Positions 43,247 through 52,559 of a DNA stretch of 64,000 nucleotides are shown in pieces. The stretch spans positions 62,001-126,000 of the forward strand of contig CALUQN010000001.1 in NCBI GenBank assembly GCA_944322945.1, written 5' to 3'. Made by a program: the position numbers and the translations under genes. This stretch comes from Candidatus Gastranaerophilales bacterium (GTDB lineage Bacteria > Cyanobacteriota > Vampirovibrionia > Gastranaerophilales > Gastranaerophilaceae). How positions within the stretch are numbered: the stretch's first letter is position 1; each line of letters begins with the position of its first letter. Under the pieces are notes generated by a model. It searched no databases, had not been told where the DNA came from, and worked only from the letters and a program-made list of their open reading frames with translations.

Positions 43247-44549
43247 TATATTACAATTTACTCAGGAAAAATTAAAATTTCTATACGAAAACAGTTTGTT
43301 TTTGCAGCACATAGATACCTTAATCCTTTTACTGATATGTGCGGTATTTGTGACCTCAACATTTATGTCGTCGGATTCAATAGGATTTTTAGCTCTGATA
43401 ACTTTGTTTTTGACTGTTTTGAAAATACTGGTAGTGCCTGGACAGCGATTGAGTGCAAACAGATTTGAAACCTGGCTTGTTGCTTATTTTATGATTGTAA
43501 TAATAAGCCTTGCAGGATCAACGTTGTTTATGTACAGCCTGAAAGGATTTTTCAAAACATTAACCTATTTGGGATTTTATTTTTCTGTAGCACAGTATTT
43601 AAAATACAACAGGGAAAAAATCCCGTTTTTAATGAGCGTAATAGCTATCAGTGTCGGGATTGAAGGCATTGCGGCATTTATGCAGAATTTTGCAAGGCCG
43701 GAGGCAATATCCACTTGGCAGGATACCTCCTCGCTTAACCCGGAACAGATTATGACAAGAGTATACGGAACGTTAAAACCGTACAATCCGAACTTGCTCG
43801 GAGGGTATTTTGTTGCCGGATTGCCTGCAATTTTCGGGATGAGTGCGTATTGTCTCACGAAAAAAACATACAATTGGGCGCTAATCTGGCTTCTTCTTGC
43901 ACTTGTGACTACAGGTGCGCTTGTTTCTACCGGCTGCAGGGGGTCTTATTTAGCGTTAATAGTGATGTTCGGCTTGATGTTTCTCATATCCGCAAAATTT
44001 TTGTGGAATACATACAAGAAAATATATCTGGCGATTGTCGGCGGTGTTGTTGCACTCTGTACGTTCGGGGTGTTTGCAAGCTCATCTCTGAGAGCCAGAG
44101 TGCTTTCTATATTCGCTATGCGGAGTGATTCGTCAAATTCTTTCCGCTTCAATGTTTATCAATCATCCCTGCAAATGTTGAAGGATAATTTTCTGCTGGG
44201 TATCGGCGTCGGTAATCAAAATTTCCGTGAAATTTACGGGTTGTATATGAAAACAGGTTTTGACGCATTGAGTACATATAATATTTATCTTGAAATTGCT
44301 GTTGAAAGCGGAATTTTTGCATTGATTGCCTTTGCAGGATTTTTAATTGACGCCTTGTATAGTGCTGTCAGAACAATTTTAAAGACAGAGAATATTAAAA
44401 TTGCTATACTACTTTCAATTCCTCTTGTATCAATTGCGGGCATGATGACCCACGGGCTGGTTGATACAGTATTTTTCAGACCGCAAATACAGTTTATCTT
44501 CTGGACAATGATTGCTGTGATTACAGCTGCTAAACAGCCTGTAATATAA
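43236..44549 (+). CDS. O-antigen ligase/polymerase-like membrane protein
   Basis: The 437-residue product has about 11-12 membrane helices and a large periplasmic loop in the C-terminal half. That loop includes the Wzy_C-like segment RFNVYQSSLQMLKDNFLLG followed by IGVGNQNFREIYG. The segment STGCRGSYLALIV precedes the Wzy_C region with a conserved Arg. WaaL ligases attach O-polysaccharide to lipid A-core, and related polymerases extend it; which one this is cannot be told. It starts inside the end of the DUF4330 gene. Confidence 0.85.
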   Translation: MFNSILQFTQEKLKFLYENSLFLQHIDTLILLLICAVFVTSTFMSSDSIGFLALITLFLTVLKILVVPGQRLSANRFETWLVAYFMIVIISLAGSTLFMYSLKGFFKTLTYLGFYFSVAQYLKYNREKIPFLMSVIAISVGIEGIAAFMQNFARPEAISTWQDTSSLNPEQIMTRVYGTLKPYNPNLLGGYFVAGLPAIFGMSAYCLTKKTYNWALIWLLLALVTTGALVSTGCRGSYLALIVMFGLMFLISAKFLWNTYKKIYLAIVGGVVALCTFGVFASSSLRARVLSIFAMRSDSSNSFRFNVYQSSLQMLKDNFLLGIGVGNQNFREIYGLYMKTGFDALSTYNIYLEIAVESGIFALIAFAGFLIDALYSAVRTILKTENIKIAILLSIPLVSIAGMMTHGLVDTVFFRPQIQFIFWTMIAVITAAKQPVI

Positions 44550-44615
44550 AGTTTATGTAAAGGCACTAAAAACCTGTGGTAAACTGGTATTATGGAAAGA
44601 AAAGGAGAGTTAAAC

Positions 44616-45740
44616 ATGATTCCAATTTTAGATTCAAAACGTCAATACGCAACCATTGGTGCGGAAGTAGAAAAAGCAGTATGTGAAGTTCTTCGCTCCG
44701 GGTCTTATATCCTCGGACCGAATACAAAAGCTTTTGAACAGGAAATGGCAGATTTTATCGGCTGCAAATATACTGTAGGTTTAAACTCAGGTACTGATGC
44801 TCTTCACCTTGCATTGAGAGCATTGAATATAGGCGCAGGTGATGAAGTAATTACAGTAGCCTTTACATTCGTAGCAACAACAGAAGCTATCGGCATTGTC
44901 GGTGCCAAACCTGTTTTTGTTGATATCGATCCTGATACCTTTAATATTGACGCTTCTAAAATTGAAGCAGCAATCACCCCGAGAACAAAAGCTATTATAC
45001 CGGTTCACCTCTACGGTCAGCCTTGCGATATGGATGTTATTATGGATGTTGCAAAACGCCATAATTTACACGTAATTGAAGACTGCTGCCAGGCTATCGG
45101 TGCAAAATACAAAGGCAAAATGGTAGGTACATTCGGTGACTTTGGCTGCTTGAGCTTCTATCCGACCAAAAACTTAGGCGGCATGGGCGATGGCGGTCTG
45201 ATTATGACTGATTCAGAAGCCCTCAGAGACAGAGTTGTTGCTCTCCGTAACCACGGCGGTGCAATTCGTTACCATCACGATGAAATCGGTATTAACAGCC
45301 GTCTTGATGAAGTGCAGGCTGCTATTTTAAGAGTTAAACTCAAACACATTGACGAGTGGAATGCAGCAAGAAGAGCCAGAGCAGAAAAATATAACGAACT
45401 ATTTGAAAACTGTCCTGATGTACAAACACCGGTTGAATTGCCGAATACTTACTGTGTTTACCACCAATACACGGTAAAAATTCCAAACCGCGACGAAGTT
45501 CACAAAATGCTTCAGGAACGCGGCATTGGCGCAATGCTTTATTATCCGATACCGCTTCACCTCCAAAAAGTACACGAATATTTGGGTGTCGGCAAGGGTT
45601 CACTTCCTTATACGGAAAAAGATACAGAAATGGTTATCTCTCTTCCGATGTTCCCTGAACTGACTGAAGAAGAACAAGTTACAGTTGCTGAAACACTGAT
45701 TGAATGTATTGAAAAATCAAAATCCAAAGCTGCTGTATAA
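44616..45740 (+). CDS. DegT/DnrJ/EryC1-family sugar aminotransferase
   Basis: The 374-residue product has the PLP-enzyme plan: GPNTKAFEQEMADFIGCKYT, VGLNSGTDALHLALRAL near 53, DCCQAIGAKYKGK near 155, and FYPTKNLGGMGDGG near 180 with the PLP-binding Lys. NSRLDEVQAAILRVKL and HQYTVKIPNRDEVHKML lie toward the C-terminus. It transfers an amino group onto a nucleotide-linked keto sugar, in keeping with the surface-polysaccharide neighbours. The ATG at 44616 follows AAAGGAGAG; the upstream ATG at 44592 is less likely. Confidence 0.9.
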   Translation: MIPILDSKRQYATIGAEVEKAVCEVLRSGSYILGPNTKAFEQEMADFIGCKYTVGLNSGTDALHLALRALNIGAGDEVITVAFTFVATTEAIGIVGAKPVFVDIDPDTFNIDASKIEAAITPRTKAIIPVHLYGQPCDMDVIMDVAKRHNLHVIEDCCQAIGAKYKGKMVGTFGDFGCLSFYPTKNLGGMGDGGLIMTDSEALRDRVVALRNHGGAIRYHHDEIGINSRLDEVQAAILRVKLKHIDEWNAARRARAEKYNELFENCPDVQTPVELPNTYCVYHQYTVKIPNRDEVHKMLQERGIGAMLYYPIPLHLQKVHEYLGVGKGSLPYTEKDTEMVISLPMFPELTEEEQVTVAETLIECIEKSKSKAAV

Positions 45741-45753
45741 CTTTTAAAGATAA

Positions 45754-45793
45754 TAAAAAACGCCCGGAGTTAAAAAATTCCGGGTGTTTTTTT
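45754..45793 (+). terminator. Terminator of the glycan operon
   Basis: AAAAAACGCCCGGA pairs with TCCGGGTGTTTTTT (one G-T pair), ending in a T run, 14 bases after the aminotransferase stop. Confidence 0.85.
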
Positions 45794-45820
45794 GTTAAAT
45801 TGATGAACCTTAAACCGTTC

Positions 45821-45899
45821 TCATTCTGAGAGACAGCGAAGAATCTAAATTAAAAAGGAGATTCTTCACCCCTGAAATGTCATCGGGTTCAGAATGACA
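45821..45899. repeat. Palindromic REP-like repeat
   Basis: TCATTCTGAG at one end and TCAGAATGAC at the other enclose GAAGAATCT and AGATTCTTC, giving nested inverted repeats. The same TCATTCTGAG/AGAATCT core is found inside the MITE-like elements and near 62196-62247. The gap 45794-46026 holds no gene. Confidence 0.6.
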
Positions 45900-46026
45900 G
45901 GACTAGAAAAAAGTGAGATGATAAGTCATTCATCCTTCATTCATAAGTTAAGAATGAGGACGATTTTTATATCACTTCTTGTTTGTTATACAATTATGTT
46001 AACGACAAAATTTTACGTGAGGAAAT

Positions 46027-47355
46027 ATGAAAAAAGTTTATATAGAAACAATGGGCTGCCAGATGAATAAATCAGATACCGAAAGAATGCTCGGTATGCT
46101 TTCTCATTTCGATTATGAAGAAACAAAAACACCGGAATATGCTGACTTATTAATGGTAAATACCTGTTCTATCCGTCAGTTGAGTGAAGATAAAGCATTC
46201 AGTCTTATTGGCACGTGGGGGCAGTGGAAAAAAAGAAATAATCCAAAGCTAAAAATCGGATTTTGCGGCTGTGTTGCCCAGCAAAAAGCTCAGGAAATTT
46301 TCAAACGTGCGCCATACGTGGATTTTGTGTTAGGAACACATAAGATATATTCCCTTCCTGATATTTTGAAAAAAGTAGCAGCCGGAGAAAAGGTTTGTGA
46401 ATGCACTGAAACCAATCAGACAGAAGCTGAAAGAGAAAAACTCTACGAAATTAAACGAGTCAAATCCACCAACGCGTGGATTCCGATAACAGAAGGCTGT
46501 AACAACTTTTGCACTTATTGTATAGTTCCTTACACACGCGGCAGAGAACGCTCCAGACTGCCGGAAACTATTATTAAAGAAGCACAGGATGCCTTGAATG
46601 ACGGGTTTAAAGAAATAACCCTTCTGGGGCAGAATGTAGACAGCTATGGCAAGGATTTTAAAGATAAGAATTACCGTCTTGCAGATTTGTTGAAGGATTT
46701 GAATGCATTAGACGGAAAATTTAGAATCAGATTTGTCACATCGTATCCGACAGATATCACGGATGAGTTGATTGAAACTGTCGTAAAACTCGATAAGGTT
46801 TGCGAATATTTTCACATCCCGATGCAGTCCGGGTCTTCGGAAGTGTTGAAAAAGATGAACCGGCGTTATGACCGTGAAACTTACGCGCAAATAGTTGCTA
46901 AAATCCGCAAGCTTGTGCCGGATGTAACGATTACCAGCGATTTTATTGCTGGGTTCCCGGGTGAAACTGAAGAGCAGTTTGAAGAAACACTAACGGCAAT
47001 TGATGAATTTGAACTGGATTACTCCAATGTCGCCGCGTATTCTCCAAGAGAAAAAACCGTTGCTGCCAAATGGGTGGATAAATATATCCCGGAAGATGTA
47101 AAAGATGCAAGGTTCCAGCGTCTGAACAAAAAAATTCAGGAAAATTGTCTTAAATCAAATCTTAAATTTGTCGGACGAGAGATGGAAGTTCTTGTTGAAA
47201 GTTTTTACGAACGCAAGGGAATGTTCATTAATACCGGCAAAACACGAAATAATAAAACCGTTCATATACCTTATGACAAAGACCTGACAGGTCAGTTTGT
47301 TCCTGTCAAAATTTCCGGTGCCAAAACATGGTATTTGAAAGGCGAAATGCTTTAA
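46027..47355 (+). CDS. miaB: tRNA-2-methylthio-N6-dimethylallyladenosine synthase
   Basis: MiaB methylthiolates i6A37 in tRNAs that read UNN codons. The 442-residue product has an N-terminal MTTase domain binding one [4Fe-4S] cluster with cysteines in MGCQMNKSD (Cys11), VNTCSIR and FCGCVAQQKA. The radical-SAM motif is EGCNNFCTYCIVPYTRGRER (~157-176), followed by the TIM barrel and a C-terminal TRAM domain (~375-440, containing TGKTRNNKTVHIPY). RBS TGAGGAAA. Confidence 0.95.
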   Translation: MKKVYIETMGCQMNKSDTERMLGMLSHFDYEETKTPEYADLLMVNTCSIRQLSEDKAFSLIGTWGQWKKRNNPKLKIGFCGCVAQQKAQEIFKRAPYVDFVLGTHKIYSLPDILKKVAAGEKVCECTETNQTEAEREKLYEIKRVKSTNAWIPITEGCNNFCTYCIVPYTRGRERSRLPETIIKEAQDALNDGFKEITLLGQNVDSYGKDFKDKNYRLADLLKDLNALDGKFRIRFVTSYPTDITDELIETVVKLDKVCEYFHIPMQSGSSEVLKKMNRRYDRETYAQIVAKIRKLVPDVTITSDFIAGFPGETEEQFEETLTAIDEFELDYSNVAAYSPREKTVAAKWVDKYIPEDVKDARFQRLNKKIQENCLKSNLKFVGREMEVLVESFYERKGMFINTGKTRNNKTVHIPYDKDLTGQFVPVKISGAKTWYLKGEML

Positions 47356-47367
47356 GCCGATTGTAAA

Positions 47368-48453
47368 TTACAAAAATTCAGAGAGAATGACATTGCTCAC
47401 CATAAATCCCTCATCGGAAAATTTGTAGCCGTTATTTGTTTTTAGCAGATGTCCTGTTGTGAGGTATTTTTCTAAAATATTCTTATATTTTTTTTCAAAG
47501 TCTATTGAATATTTTTTGTTTAATTTCTCAACATCAATGCCTGCACCCCGCCGGAAGCCGAGAAAAATTTCTTCTTCAAGTTGTTCTTTTTCTGTGACAT
47601 TATGTTCCTCCTCGCGGCACAGTGGGTTTTCTATATAATCTTCAAGAGTTTCTTTGTTAAAATACCGAATTCCGTCAACATAACCGTGAGCCGCCGCTCC
47701 AAATCCGTAGTAGGTGTTGTTGTTCCAGTAATTCAAATTATGTTTGGAATTGAAGCCGGGTTGTGAAAAGTTACTTATTTCGTAATGTTCAAATCCGTTT
47801 GAAGTCAGGATTTCTATTGCTTTTTTATACATGTCAGCCTGAGTGTCGTCATCCGGCAGATTTTCCGGCATGTGGGTATAAAAATAGCACCCTTCTTCAA
47901 TTTTCAAACCGTAAAGCGATATGTGCCGAACCCCGAGCGAGAGAGCTTTTTGTAAATCCTGCTCAAAAATTTCCGTAGTCTGCCCGGGCAGCCCGTAGAT
48001 AAAATCAAGGCTGATATTGTCAAATCCGGCAAGCTTTGCGTTTTCTACAGCTTGTGCAACATCCTCTGCATTATGCCGACGGTTGATGAGTTTTAAAATA
48101 TTATCGTCAAATGTCTGGCAGCCGAGGCTTAGCCTGTTTATGCCGAGAGTTTTTAACGATTGTAAGTATTCTCCTCTCACGTCATCCGGATTTAATTCAG
48201 TGGTTATTTCTGTCTGTGCGGTTAGATTAAAATGTTTTATTATTCTTTCAAACTCTTTTGCCGTTAGCAAAGACGGAGTGCCGCCTCCGAAATATAATGT
48301 TTCTAATTCTTCACCGTTATAAAAATGAGAAATTTCTGCCTCCAGCGCCTCAAGATATTTTTCTTTCAAACTAATACAGGGGTATGAGATGAACGAACAA
48401 TATCTGCACTTTGATTTGCAAAACGGGATGTGGATATAGACATTTTTTACCAT
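47368..48453 (-). CDS. hemW: Radical-SAM haem chaperone HemW
   Basis: The 361-residue product has the radical-SAM motif HIPFCKSKCRYCSF (Cys12, Cys16, Cys19), ELNPDDVRGEYLQSLKTLG, NRLSLGCQTFDDNIL, and FDNISLDFIYGLPGQTTEIF. Extra residues typical of coproporphyrinogen dehydrogenase HemN (second-SAM region) are absent, so the HemW role (haem binding and delivery) is preferred. It is a single gene convergent with miaB. Confidence 0.88.
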   Translation of the reverse strand: MVKNVYIHIPFCKSKCRYCSFISYPCISLKEKYLEALEAEISHFYNGEELETLYFGGGTPSLLTAKEFERIIKHFNLTAQTEITTELNPDDVRGEYLQSLKTLGINRLSLGCQTFDDNILKLINRRHNAEDVAQAVENAKLAGFDNISLDFIYGLPGQTTEIFEQDLQKALSLGVRHISLYGLKIEEGCYFYTHMPENLPDDDTQADMYKKAIEILTSNGFEHYEISNFSQPGFNSKHNLNYWNNNTYYGFGAAAHGYVDGIRYFNKETLEDYIENPLCREEEHNVTEKEQLEEEIFLGFRRGAGIDVEKLNKKYSIDFEKKYKNILEKYLTTGHLLKTNNGYKFSDEGFMVSNVILSEFL

Positions 48454-48510
48454 AAATGTATTTTATTATAAAAATCAATCCTGTGGTTTATGACTTTTTC
48501 AGAAAATACA

Positions 48511-48540
48511 TTAAATAGTTGATGTGAAGTTGTGTATAAT
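48511..48540 (+). promoter_or_regulatory. Promoter of the export-gate operon
   Basis: TTAAAT (48511-48516) and a perfect TATAAT (48535-48540) are 18 bases apart, 79 bases before the first gene. Confidence 0.45.
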
Positions 48541-48618
48541 TTCTTATTGTTATTATAAGCGGGATGTGCCCGATAATGTTCGAACACAAAAATTTGACAG
48601 GGATAGTTAGCTGACAAA

Positions 48619-49803
48619 ATGACAAATGAAACCTTAGAATCAATTGAATCACGTGAATTATACTACCAGTACAAGTGGTATCAGGATGTATTTCCGCCTG
48701 TATTGCAGGAAACCTGTGATGAATTTTTTACCCCGGGGTTTACATTCCAGCTTCTCGGTATCAGCAAAAACGTTAATACACTGATGGATAAGAGTTTTTA
48801 CTTTGTTACAAAAGTTCGTATTGATGATGAGCATGATATGTTTTTCAGAGCGTCCGAACAGGCAATAAGCGCTATTTTAAACAGAATTTTAGGACGTTCA
48901 AACAGAGGGTTTAACCTGAACAACCTGACGGAATTGGAGACCAAAATTATCACGGCGTTCAATGATTTTCTTTTCGGGTCAGTTTCGCAGTTGTTGATTC
49001 CGCCTGCGCCAAACCTTTTGAAAAGGGTTAACTTTGATATGATACACCTGACATTTCTTTTGAAAGAAGAAACCGAAGGTGCTGTGGCAAAATTTGTTGT
49101 ATCGGTTCCGGCAGTTCTTATGAATCCGGAGAGCGTGCCGGAAGGTGTTGATAAATTTGATTATGATGATTTTCTGTCAAGTCATATAACCGGAAAAATT
49201 ATCTTCGGTACAACAAGATTTTCAATGCTTGATGTAAAAGAGCTTGACGAGGGCGATATTGTAGTTTTTGATGAAAGTAATATTAAAAAAGTTAAGTTTG
49301 TCTATAATGATAACGAGTTCGACGTAAAACTAAATCCGAACTTAGGGCTTGTTATGGTTGCGGATGAAGATGGAGGTGAAAACATGACTGCAGGTAATCC
49401 AAACTTGTGGGATAGTATAGAAGTCGATATGATTGGTGAATTTGACGCCGTCAAAATATCTCTGGGCGATTTGAAAAAAATTGAACAGGGTATGGTTGTT
49501 GATTTGACTTCAATTTATGAAAATATGGTAACTCTGTACGTTGAAGATAAATTCATAGCCAGAGGGGAGCTTGTTATCATAAACGACCGCTACGGTGTGA
49601 AAATTAAAGAAGTTGCCGGCAAAGGCGCGCCGAAACCGGCAGCAAAAGCAGCACCTGTACAAGATGACGATATTCCGGAAGAAGAATTTGCAAATGATGC
49701 GGCAGAACCGGAAGAACAGGGTGCCGCAGGCGGCGGAGATGGCGGCGGCTCTGAGGAAGATGAATTTGACTACAGTGATTTTGAACTTGAAGACGATATC
49801 TAA
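48619..49803 (+). CDS. Tandem-SpoA ring protein (FliM/FliN-SctQ like)
   Basis: The 394-residue product has a CheC/FliM-like N-terminal half (~70-170, containing LTELETKIITAFNDFLFGSV). Two segments read as SpoA domains: ~190-245 (ITGKIIFGTTRFSMLDVKEL, VKLNPNLGLVMVA) and ~270-335 (VKISLGDLKKIEQGMVVDLT, ARGELVIINDRYGVKIKEV). The tail (~340-394) is Pro/Ala- then Asp/Glu-rich. Two SpoA domains in one chain is the plan of SctQ (YscQ/HrcQ), the cytoplasmic ring of non-flagellar type III systems, whereas FliM or FliY has one. It is the first gene of the operon. RBS is weak. Confidence 0.7.
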   Translation: MTNETLESIESRELYYQYKWYQDVFPPVLQETCDEFFTPGFTFQLLGISKNVNTLMDKSFYFVTKVRIDDEHDMFFRASEQAISAILNRILGRSNRGFNLNNLTELETKIITAFNDFLFGSVSQLLIPPAPNLLKRVNFDMIHLTFLLKEETEGAVAKFVVSVPAVLMNPESVPEGVDKFDYDDFLSSHITGKIIFGTTRFSMLDVKELDEGDIVVFDESNIKKVKFVYNDNEFDVKLNPNLGLVMVADEDGGENMTAGNPNLWDSIEVDMIGEFDAVKISLGDLKKIEQGMVVDLTSIYENMVTLYVEDKFIARGELVIINDRYGVKIKEVAGKGAPKPAAKAAPVQDDDIPEEEFANDAAEPEEQGAAGGGDGGGSEEDEFDYSDFELEDDI

Positions 49804-49847
49804 TAATTAAAAAATCACTGTAAAAAGACTAAGGGGAGATTAAAACG

Positions 49848-50222
49848 ATGAGCGGATATTTAGTAAACTTTATGATATATACACTTGCTATGGTGGGGAT
49901 AATTTTTCTTGCCCTGTTCATATACAAAAAAACGGCGGTTATGCCGGGCGGAAAAAGCCGTTCAAAATTTCTCGGAGTGGAAGACGTGATGAGTCTGACC
50001 CCGCGTAAAAACCTGTATGTTGTAAGAGCCGGCAATGAACGCTTTCTCATCGCATCAGATATGGAAAGAACAACATTGATTTCCAAACTCGAAAACAACA
50101 CACAGGAGGAAAATATTCCGGTAGTGAACACGCCGTCAGTGGATGATTTACCCGATATTACAAACTATTCGGCACGCAAAAAAGCCGTTATGAAAGAAAT
50201 GGCAAAAAAAATTAACTTTTAG
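49848..50222 (+). CDS. fliO: FliO-like export apparatus protein
   Basis: The 124-residue product has a single N-terminal membrane helix (NFMIYTLAMVGIIFLALFIY, ~6-25) and a small cytoplasmic beta domain: FLGVEDVMSLTPRKNLYVVR, then AGNERFLIASDMERTTLISK. This is the FliO plan. FliO assists assembly of the FliP ring in flagella; non-flagellar systems usually lack it. RBS AAGGGGAG is strong. It lies just before fliP. Confidence 0.75.
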   Translation: MSGYLVNFMIYTLAMVGIIFLALFIYKKTAVMPGGKSRSKFLGVEDVMSLTPRKNLYVVRAGNERFLIASDMERTTLISKLENNTQEENIPVVNTPSVDDLPDITNYSARKKAVMKEMAKKINF

Positions 50223-50235
50223 GGGATAAACAAAA

Positions 50236-50880
50236 ATGGACGCAGGACTTTTAAATAACTTAAATCCGGTTTTACAAATGCTGATAGTAATGAGTGTATT
50301 CTCATTGCTGCCGTTTGTATTTTGTTGTATGACGAGTTTTTTACGGTTTGTCATAGTATTTTCAATGCTAAAAACCGCAATGGGTACCCAGCAGGTTCCG
50401 CCGTCAATCGTTATAATCGGATTATCAATGATATTGACGTTTTTTACAATGGGGAATACATTCCAAAAAATGTATGAAATGGGTTCTGTACCGTATAACC
50501 AAAACCAGAATATCATAATGGCTATACAGGAGGGTTCAAAACCTTTAAAAGAATTTATGATGAAACAGACAAGGGAGACGGATTTGGCGTTCTTTGTCGA
50601 GCTTTCGCAAAAAGTTCCGCCCAAGACTCCCGAAGAAATAACCATCTGGCAGGTAGCGCCGGCTTATATTATGAGCGAACTGAAAACGGCGTTTGAGATA
50701 GGTTTTATAATTTTTGTACCGTTCATTGTGCTTGACCTTGTTGTTGCAAACATATTGCTGGCACTCGGTATGTTTATGTTATCACCGACTATTATATCGC
50801 TGCCGTTCAAGCTTTTGATATTTATTGCGGTAGACGGCTGGGCGCTGATAGTTCAGGGTCTTGTTACAAGTTACAACTAG
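50236..50880 (+). CDS. fliP: Type III export gate protein FliP/SctR
   Basis: The 214-residue membrane protein is the five-copy gate component. It shows MTSFLRFVIVFSMLKTAMGT, then QQVPPSIVIIGLSMILTFF near 55, a periplasmic domain (~85-130), and APAYIMSELKTAFEIGFIIF, then VPFIVLDLVVANILLALGMF near 150-190. These are the family hallmarks. No cleavable signal peptide is obvious, unlike proteobacterial flagellar FliP. RBS AGGGGATAA. Confidence 0.93.
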   Translation: MDAGLLNNLNPVLQMLIVMSVFSLLPFVFCCMTSFLRFVIVFSMLKTAMGTQQVPPSIVIIGLSMILTFFTMGNTFQKMYEMGSVPYNQNQNIIMAIQEGSKPLKEFMMKQTRETDLAFFVELSQKVPPKTPEEITIWQVAPAYIMSELKTAFEIGFIIFVPFIVLDLVVANILLALGMFMLSPTIISLPFKLLIFIAVDGWALIVQGLVTSYN

Positions 50881-50894
50881 AGAGGGATTGATTT

Positions 50895-51383
50895 ATGGAA
50901 ATTTTAATGGAATATATGGCAAGAGGATTTCTGGTAATGCTTACAATCTCAATGCCCTGCGTACTTGTAGCAGCGGGTATAGGTTTGGTTGTCGGTATTT
51001 TGCAGGCTGTAACACAGGTTCAGGAGCAAACAATTGCAGCTGCGCCGAAAATTTTGGGTGTTTTTCTCATAATCATAATCGGCGGCGTCGGGTTTGTAAG
51101 ACTTTTGACGAATTTTTACACGGACGGGATGGCGATTGCGTTTAATATTCTGCCAAAGAATGACAATTATGTGTTAGCGGCAGATTATTACAAATATACA
51201 TCGCCTTTTGAAGGTGAGATGAACGACAGGTTCAAAAACCAGCCGACTATTAACGAGATTATGAAAAATCCGGGCAAGGTGCCGTTTATCGACAGAAATT
51301 CAAAGCTCAAATACACTCCGGCTCCGCGAATTCCTATGCCAAGACCTGATTTTGTGGAAACTAATACTATTTTAGGACGGTAA
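50895..51383 (+). CDS. fliQ: Type III export gate protein FliQ/SctS with C-terminal extension
   Basis: The first ~88 residues are a normal FliQ: two membrane helices (GFLVMLTISMPCVLVAAGIG, then LVVGILQAVTQVQEQTIAAA near 30-50, and a second, LGVFLIIIIGGVGFVRLL near 55-75). The product is 162 residues long. The extra ~75 residues (AADYYKYTSPFEGEMNDRFK to the end, with APRIPMPRPDF) are hydrophilic and Pro-rich and absent from ordinary FliQ. RBS AGAGAGGGA. It lies between fliP and a small secreted protein. Confidence 0.85.
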   Translation: MEILMEYMARGFLVMLTISMPCVLVAAGIGLVVGILQAVTQVQEQTIAAAPKILGVFLIIIIGGVGFVRLLTNFYTDGMAIAFNILPKNDNYVLAADYYKYTSPFEGEMNDRFKNQPTINEIMKNPGKVPFIDRNSKLKYTPAPRIPMPRPDFVETNTILGR

Positions 51384-51385
51384 GA

Positions 51386-51751
51386 ATGAGAAAAATATTG
51401 TTGATTTTAGCTTTAATATCAATGAACACAGCGGCATACTGCGCTGATTATATTCTTACGTCCGAAAGACCCGTCAAGGCTGTATATGTGCGCAACGAAG
51501 ATATTTTAATCGCAAAACCTCTATACACCTTGAGCAACGACAAGGAAAATATCATTATTTCCGTAAAAAAAGACGGCAAGACAGCTATTCTTGTGAATCG
51601 TTTTGATGAAGAGATAATTCTTGATGTAAAAATCAAAGACGGCGAAATGAAGATAAAAAATGATAAAAGTTTTGAATATTTTCCGATAGACATTCCGCCG
51701 GAGGGGCTGGAAATTCTTCCGCCGCCCGGAGTAAATCAGAGGAGTAAATAG
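51386..51751 (+). CDS. Small secreted protein inserted in export-gate operon
   Basis: The 121-residue product has a signal peptide (MRKILLILALISMNTAAYCA; Cys19 falls at the cleavage region but no clean lipobox is seen). A beta-rich mature domain follows: ILTSERPVKAVYVRNEDILI, ENIIISVKKDGKTAILVNRF and DVKIKDGEMKIKN. It lies 2 bases after fliQ and 2 before fliR, so it is probably cotranscribed. No homologue is known to me in flagellar operons. Confidence 0.7.
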   Translation: MRKILLILALISMNTAAYCADYILTSERPVKAVYVRNEDILIAKPLYTLSNDKENIIISVKKDGKTAILVNRFDEEIILDVKIKDGEMKIKNDKSFEYFPIDIPPEGLEILPPPGVNQRSK

Positions 51752-51753
51752 TT

Positions 51754-52533
51754 TTGGAACAGATGATTGCAGAGATAATAAAGTTTTTCCCGCAGATAAA
51801 CGGTTATATTGCGGCGTTCTTTTTTGTCTTTGCAAGAATGCTCGGGTTTATGCGCTTTGCGCCTGTGTTTAACCGTAAAGAAATCCCCGGGCTCGTAAAA
51901 CTCGGTTTGGCTTTTGTTGTAACAATTATTTTTACATCAATTTTAAAGCCTGATACCCCCGGCACTTATGAATCATTCATCCTTTCTATATTTTTAAATT
52001 TTGTTGTAGGCGCGATGATTGGGTATATGGCGCAATTGATATTGCTTGCGGTAGATGCCGGCGGAGATATGATAAACATGCAGATGGGTCTCTCTTCAGC
52101 AATGGTTCTGGATCCGACTAGCGGAACGCAGGTTTCAATATTAACAAAATTACTGTCATTGTTCGGGGTTTTAATTTTTATAAACATTGGCGGAATTTAT
52201 TGGCTGCTGCGCGCTCTGATGCGTAGTTTTGAAATATTTCCTATGTATTCATCAATAATTCCTTTAGCGCAGCTTGTGAATATGGATTATTTAATAGAAA
52301 TGTCGTCAAATGTATTGTATATGGGGTTACAGATAGCATCTCCGGTACTTTTGGCAACTTTAGGTCAGGATATTATTCTCGGGATTATCTCAAAAACCGC
52401 GCCTCAGGTTAACGTGTTTCAGTTAAGCTTTCTGTTTAAACCGGTACTGGGGGCGGCAATAATGATATGGATTCTGCCGATGCTCGTCGGTGTCATAAGC
52501 GATTATTTCCTTTCATATTCCCGGATATTTTAG
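51754..52533 (+). CDS. fliR: Type III export gate protein FliR/SctT
   Basis: The 259-residue membrane protein has about six helices and the FliR pattern: FFFVFARMLGFMRFAPVFNR near 23-42, IPGLVKLGLAFVVTIIF near 45, MIGYMAQLILLAVDAGGDMI near 86-105, and SPVLLATLGQDIILGIISKT then APQVNVFQLSF near 196-226. FliR is the single-copy tip of the gate. The start is TTG: AGAGGAG lies 9 bases upstream, the ATG 9 bases further in is too far. No flhB follows. Confidence 0.9.
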   Translation: MEQMIAEIIKFFPQINGYIAAFFFVFARMLGFMRFAPVFNRKEIPGLVKLGLAFVVTIIFTSILKPDTPGTYESFILSIFLNFVVGAMIGYMAQLILLAVDAGGDMINMQMGLSSAMVLDPTSGTQVSILTKLLSLFGVLIFINIGGIYWLLRALMRSFEIFPMYSSIIPLAQLVNMDYLIEMSSNVLYMGLQIASPVLLATLGQDIILGIISKTAPQVNVFQLSFLFKPVLGAAIMIWILPMLVGVISDYFLSYSRIF

Positions 52534-52559
52534 GAATAGGGCAGATTTTAATCTAAACA

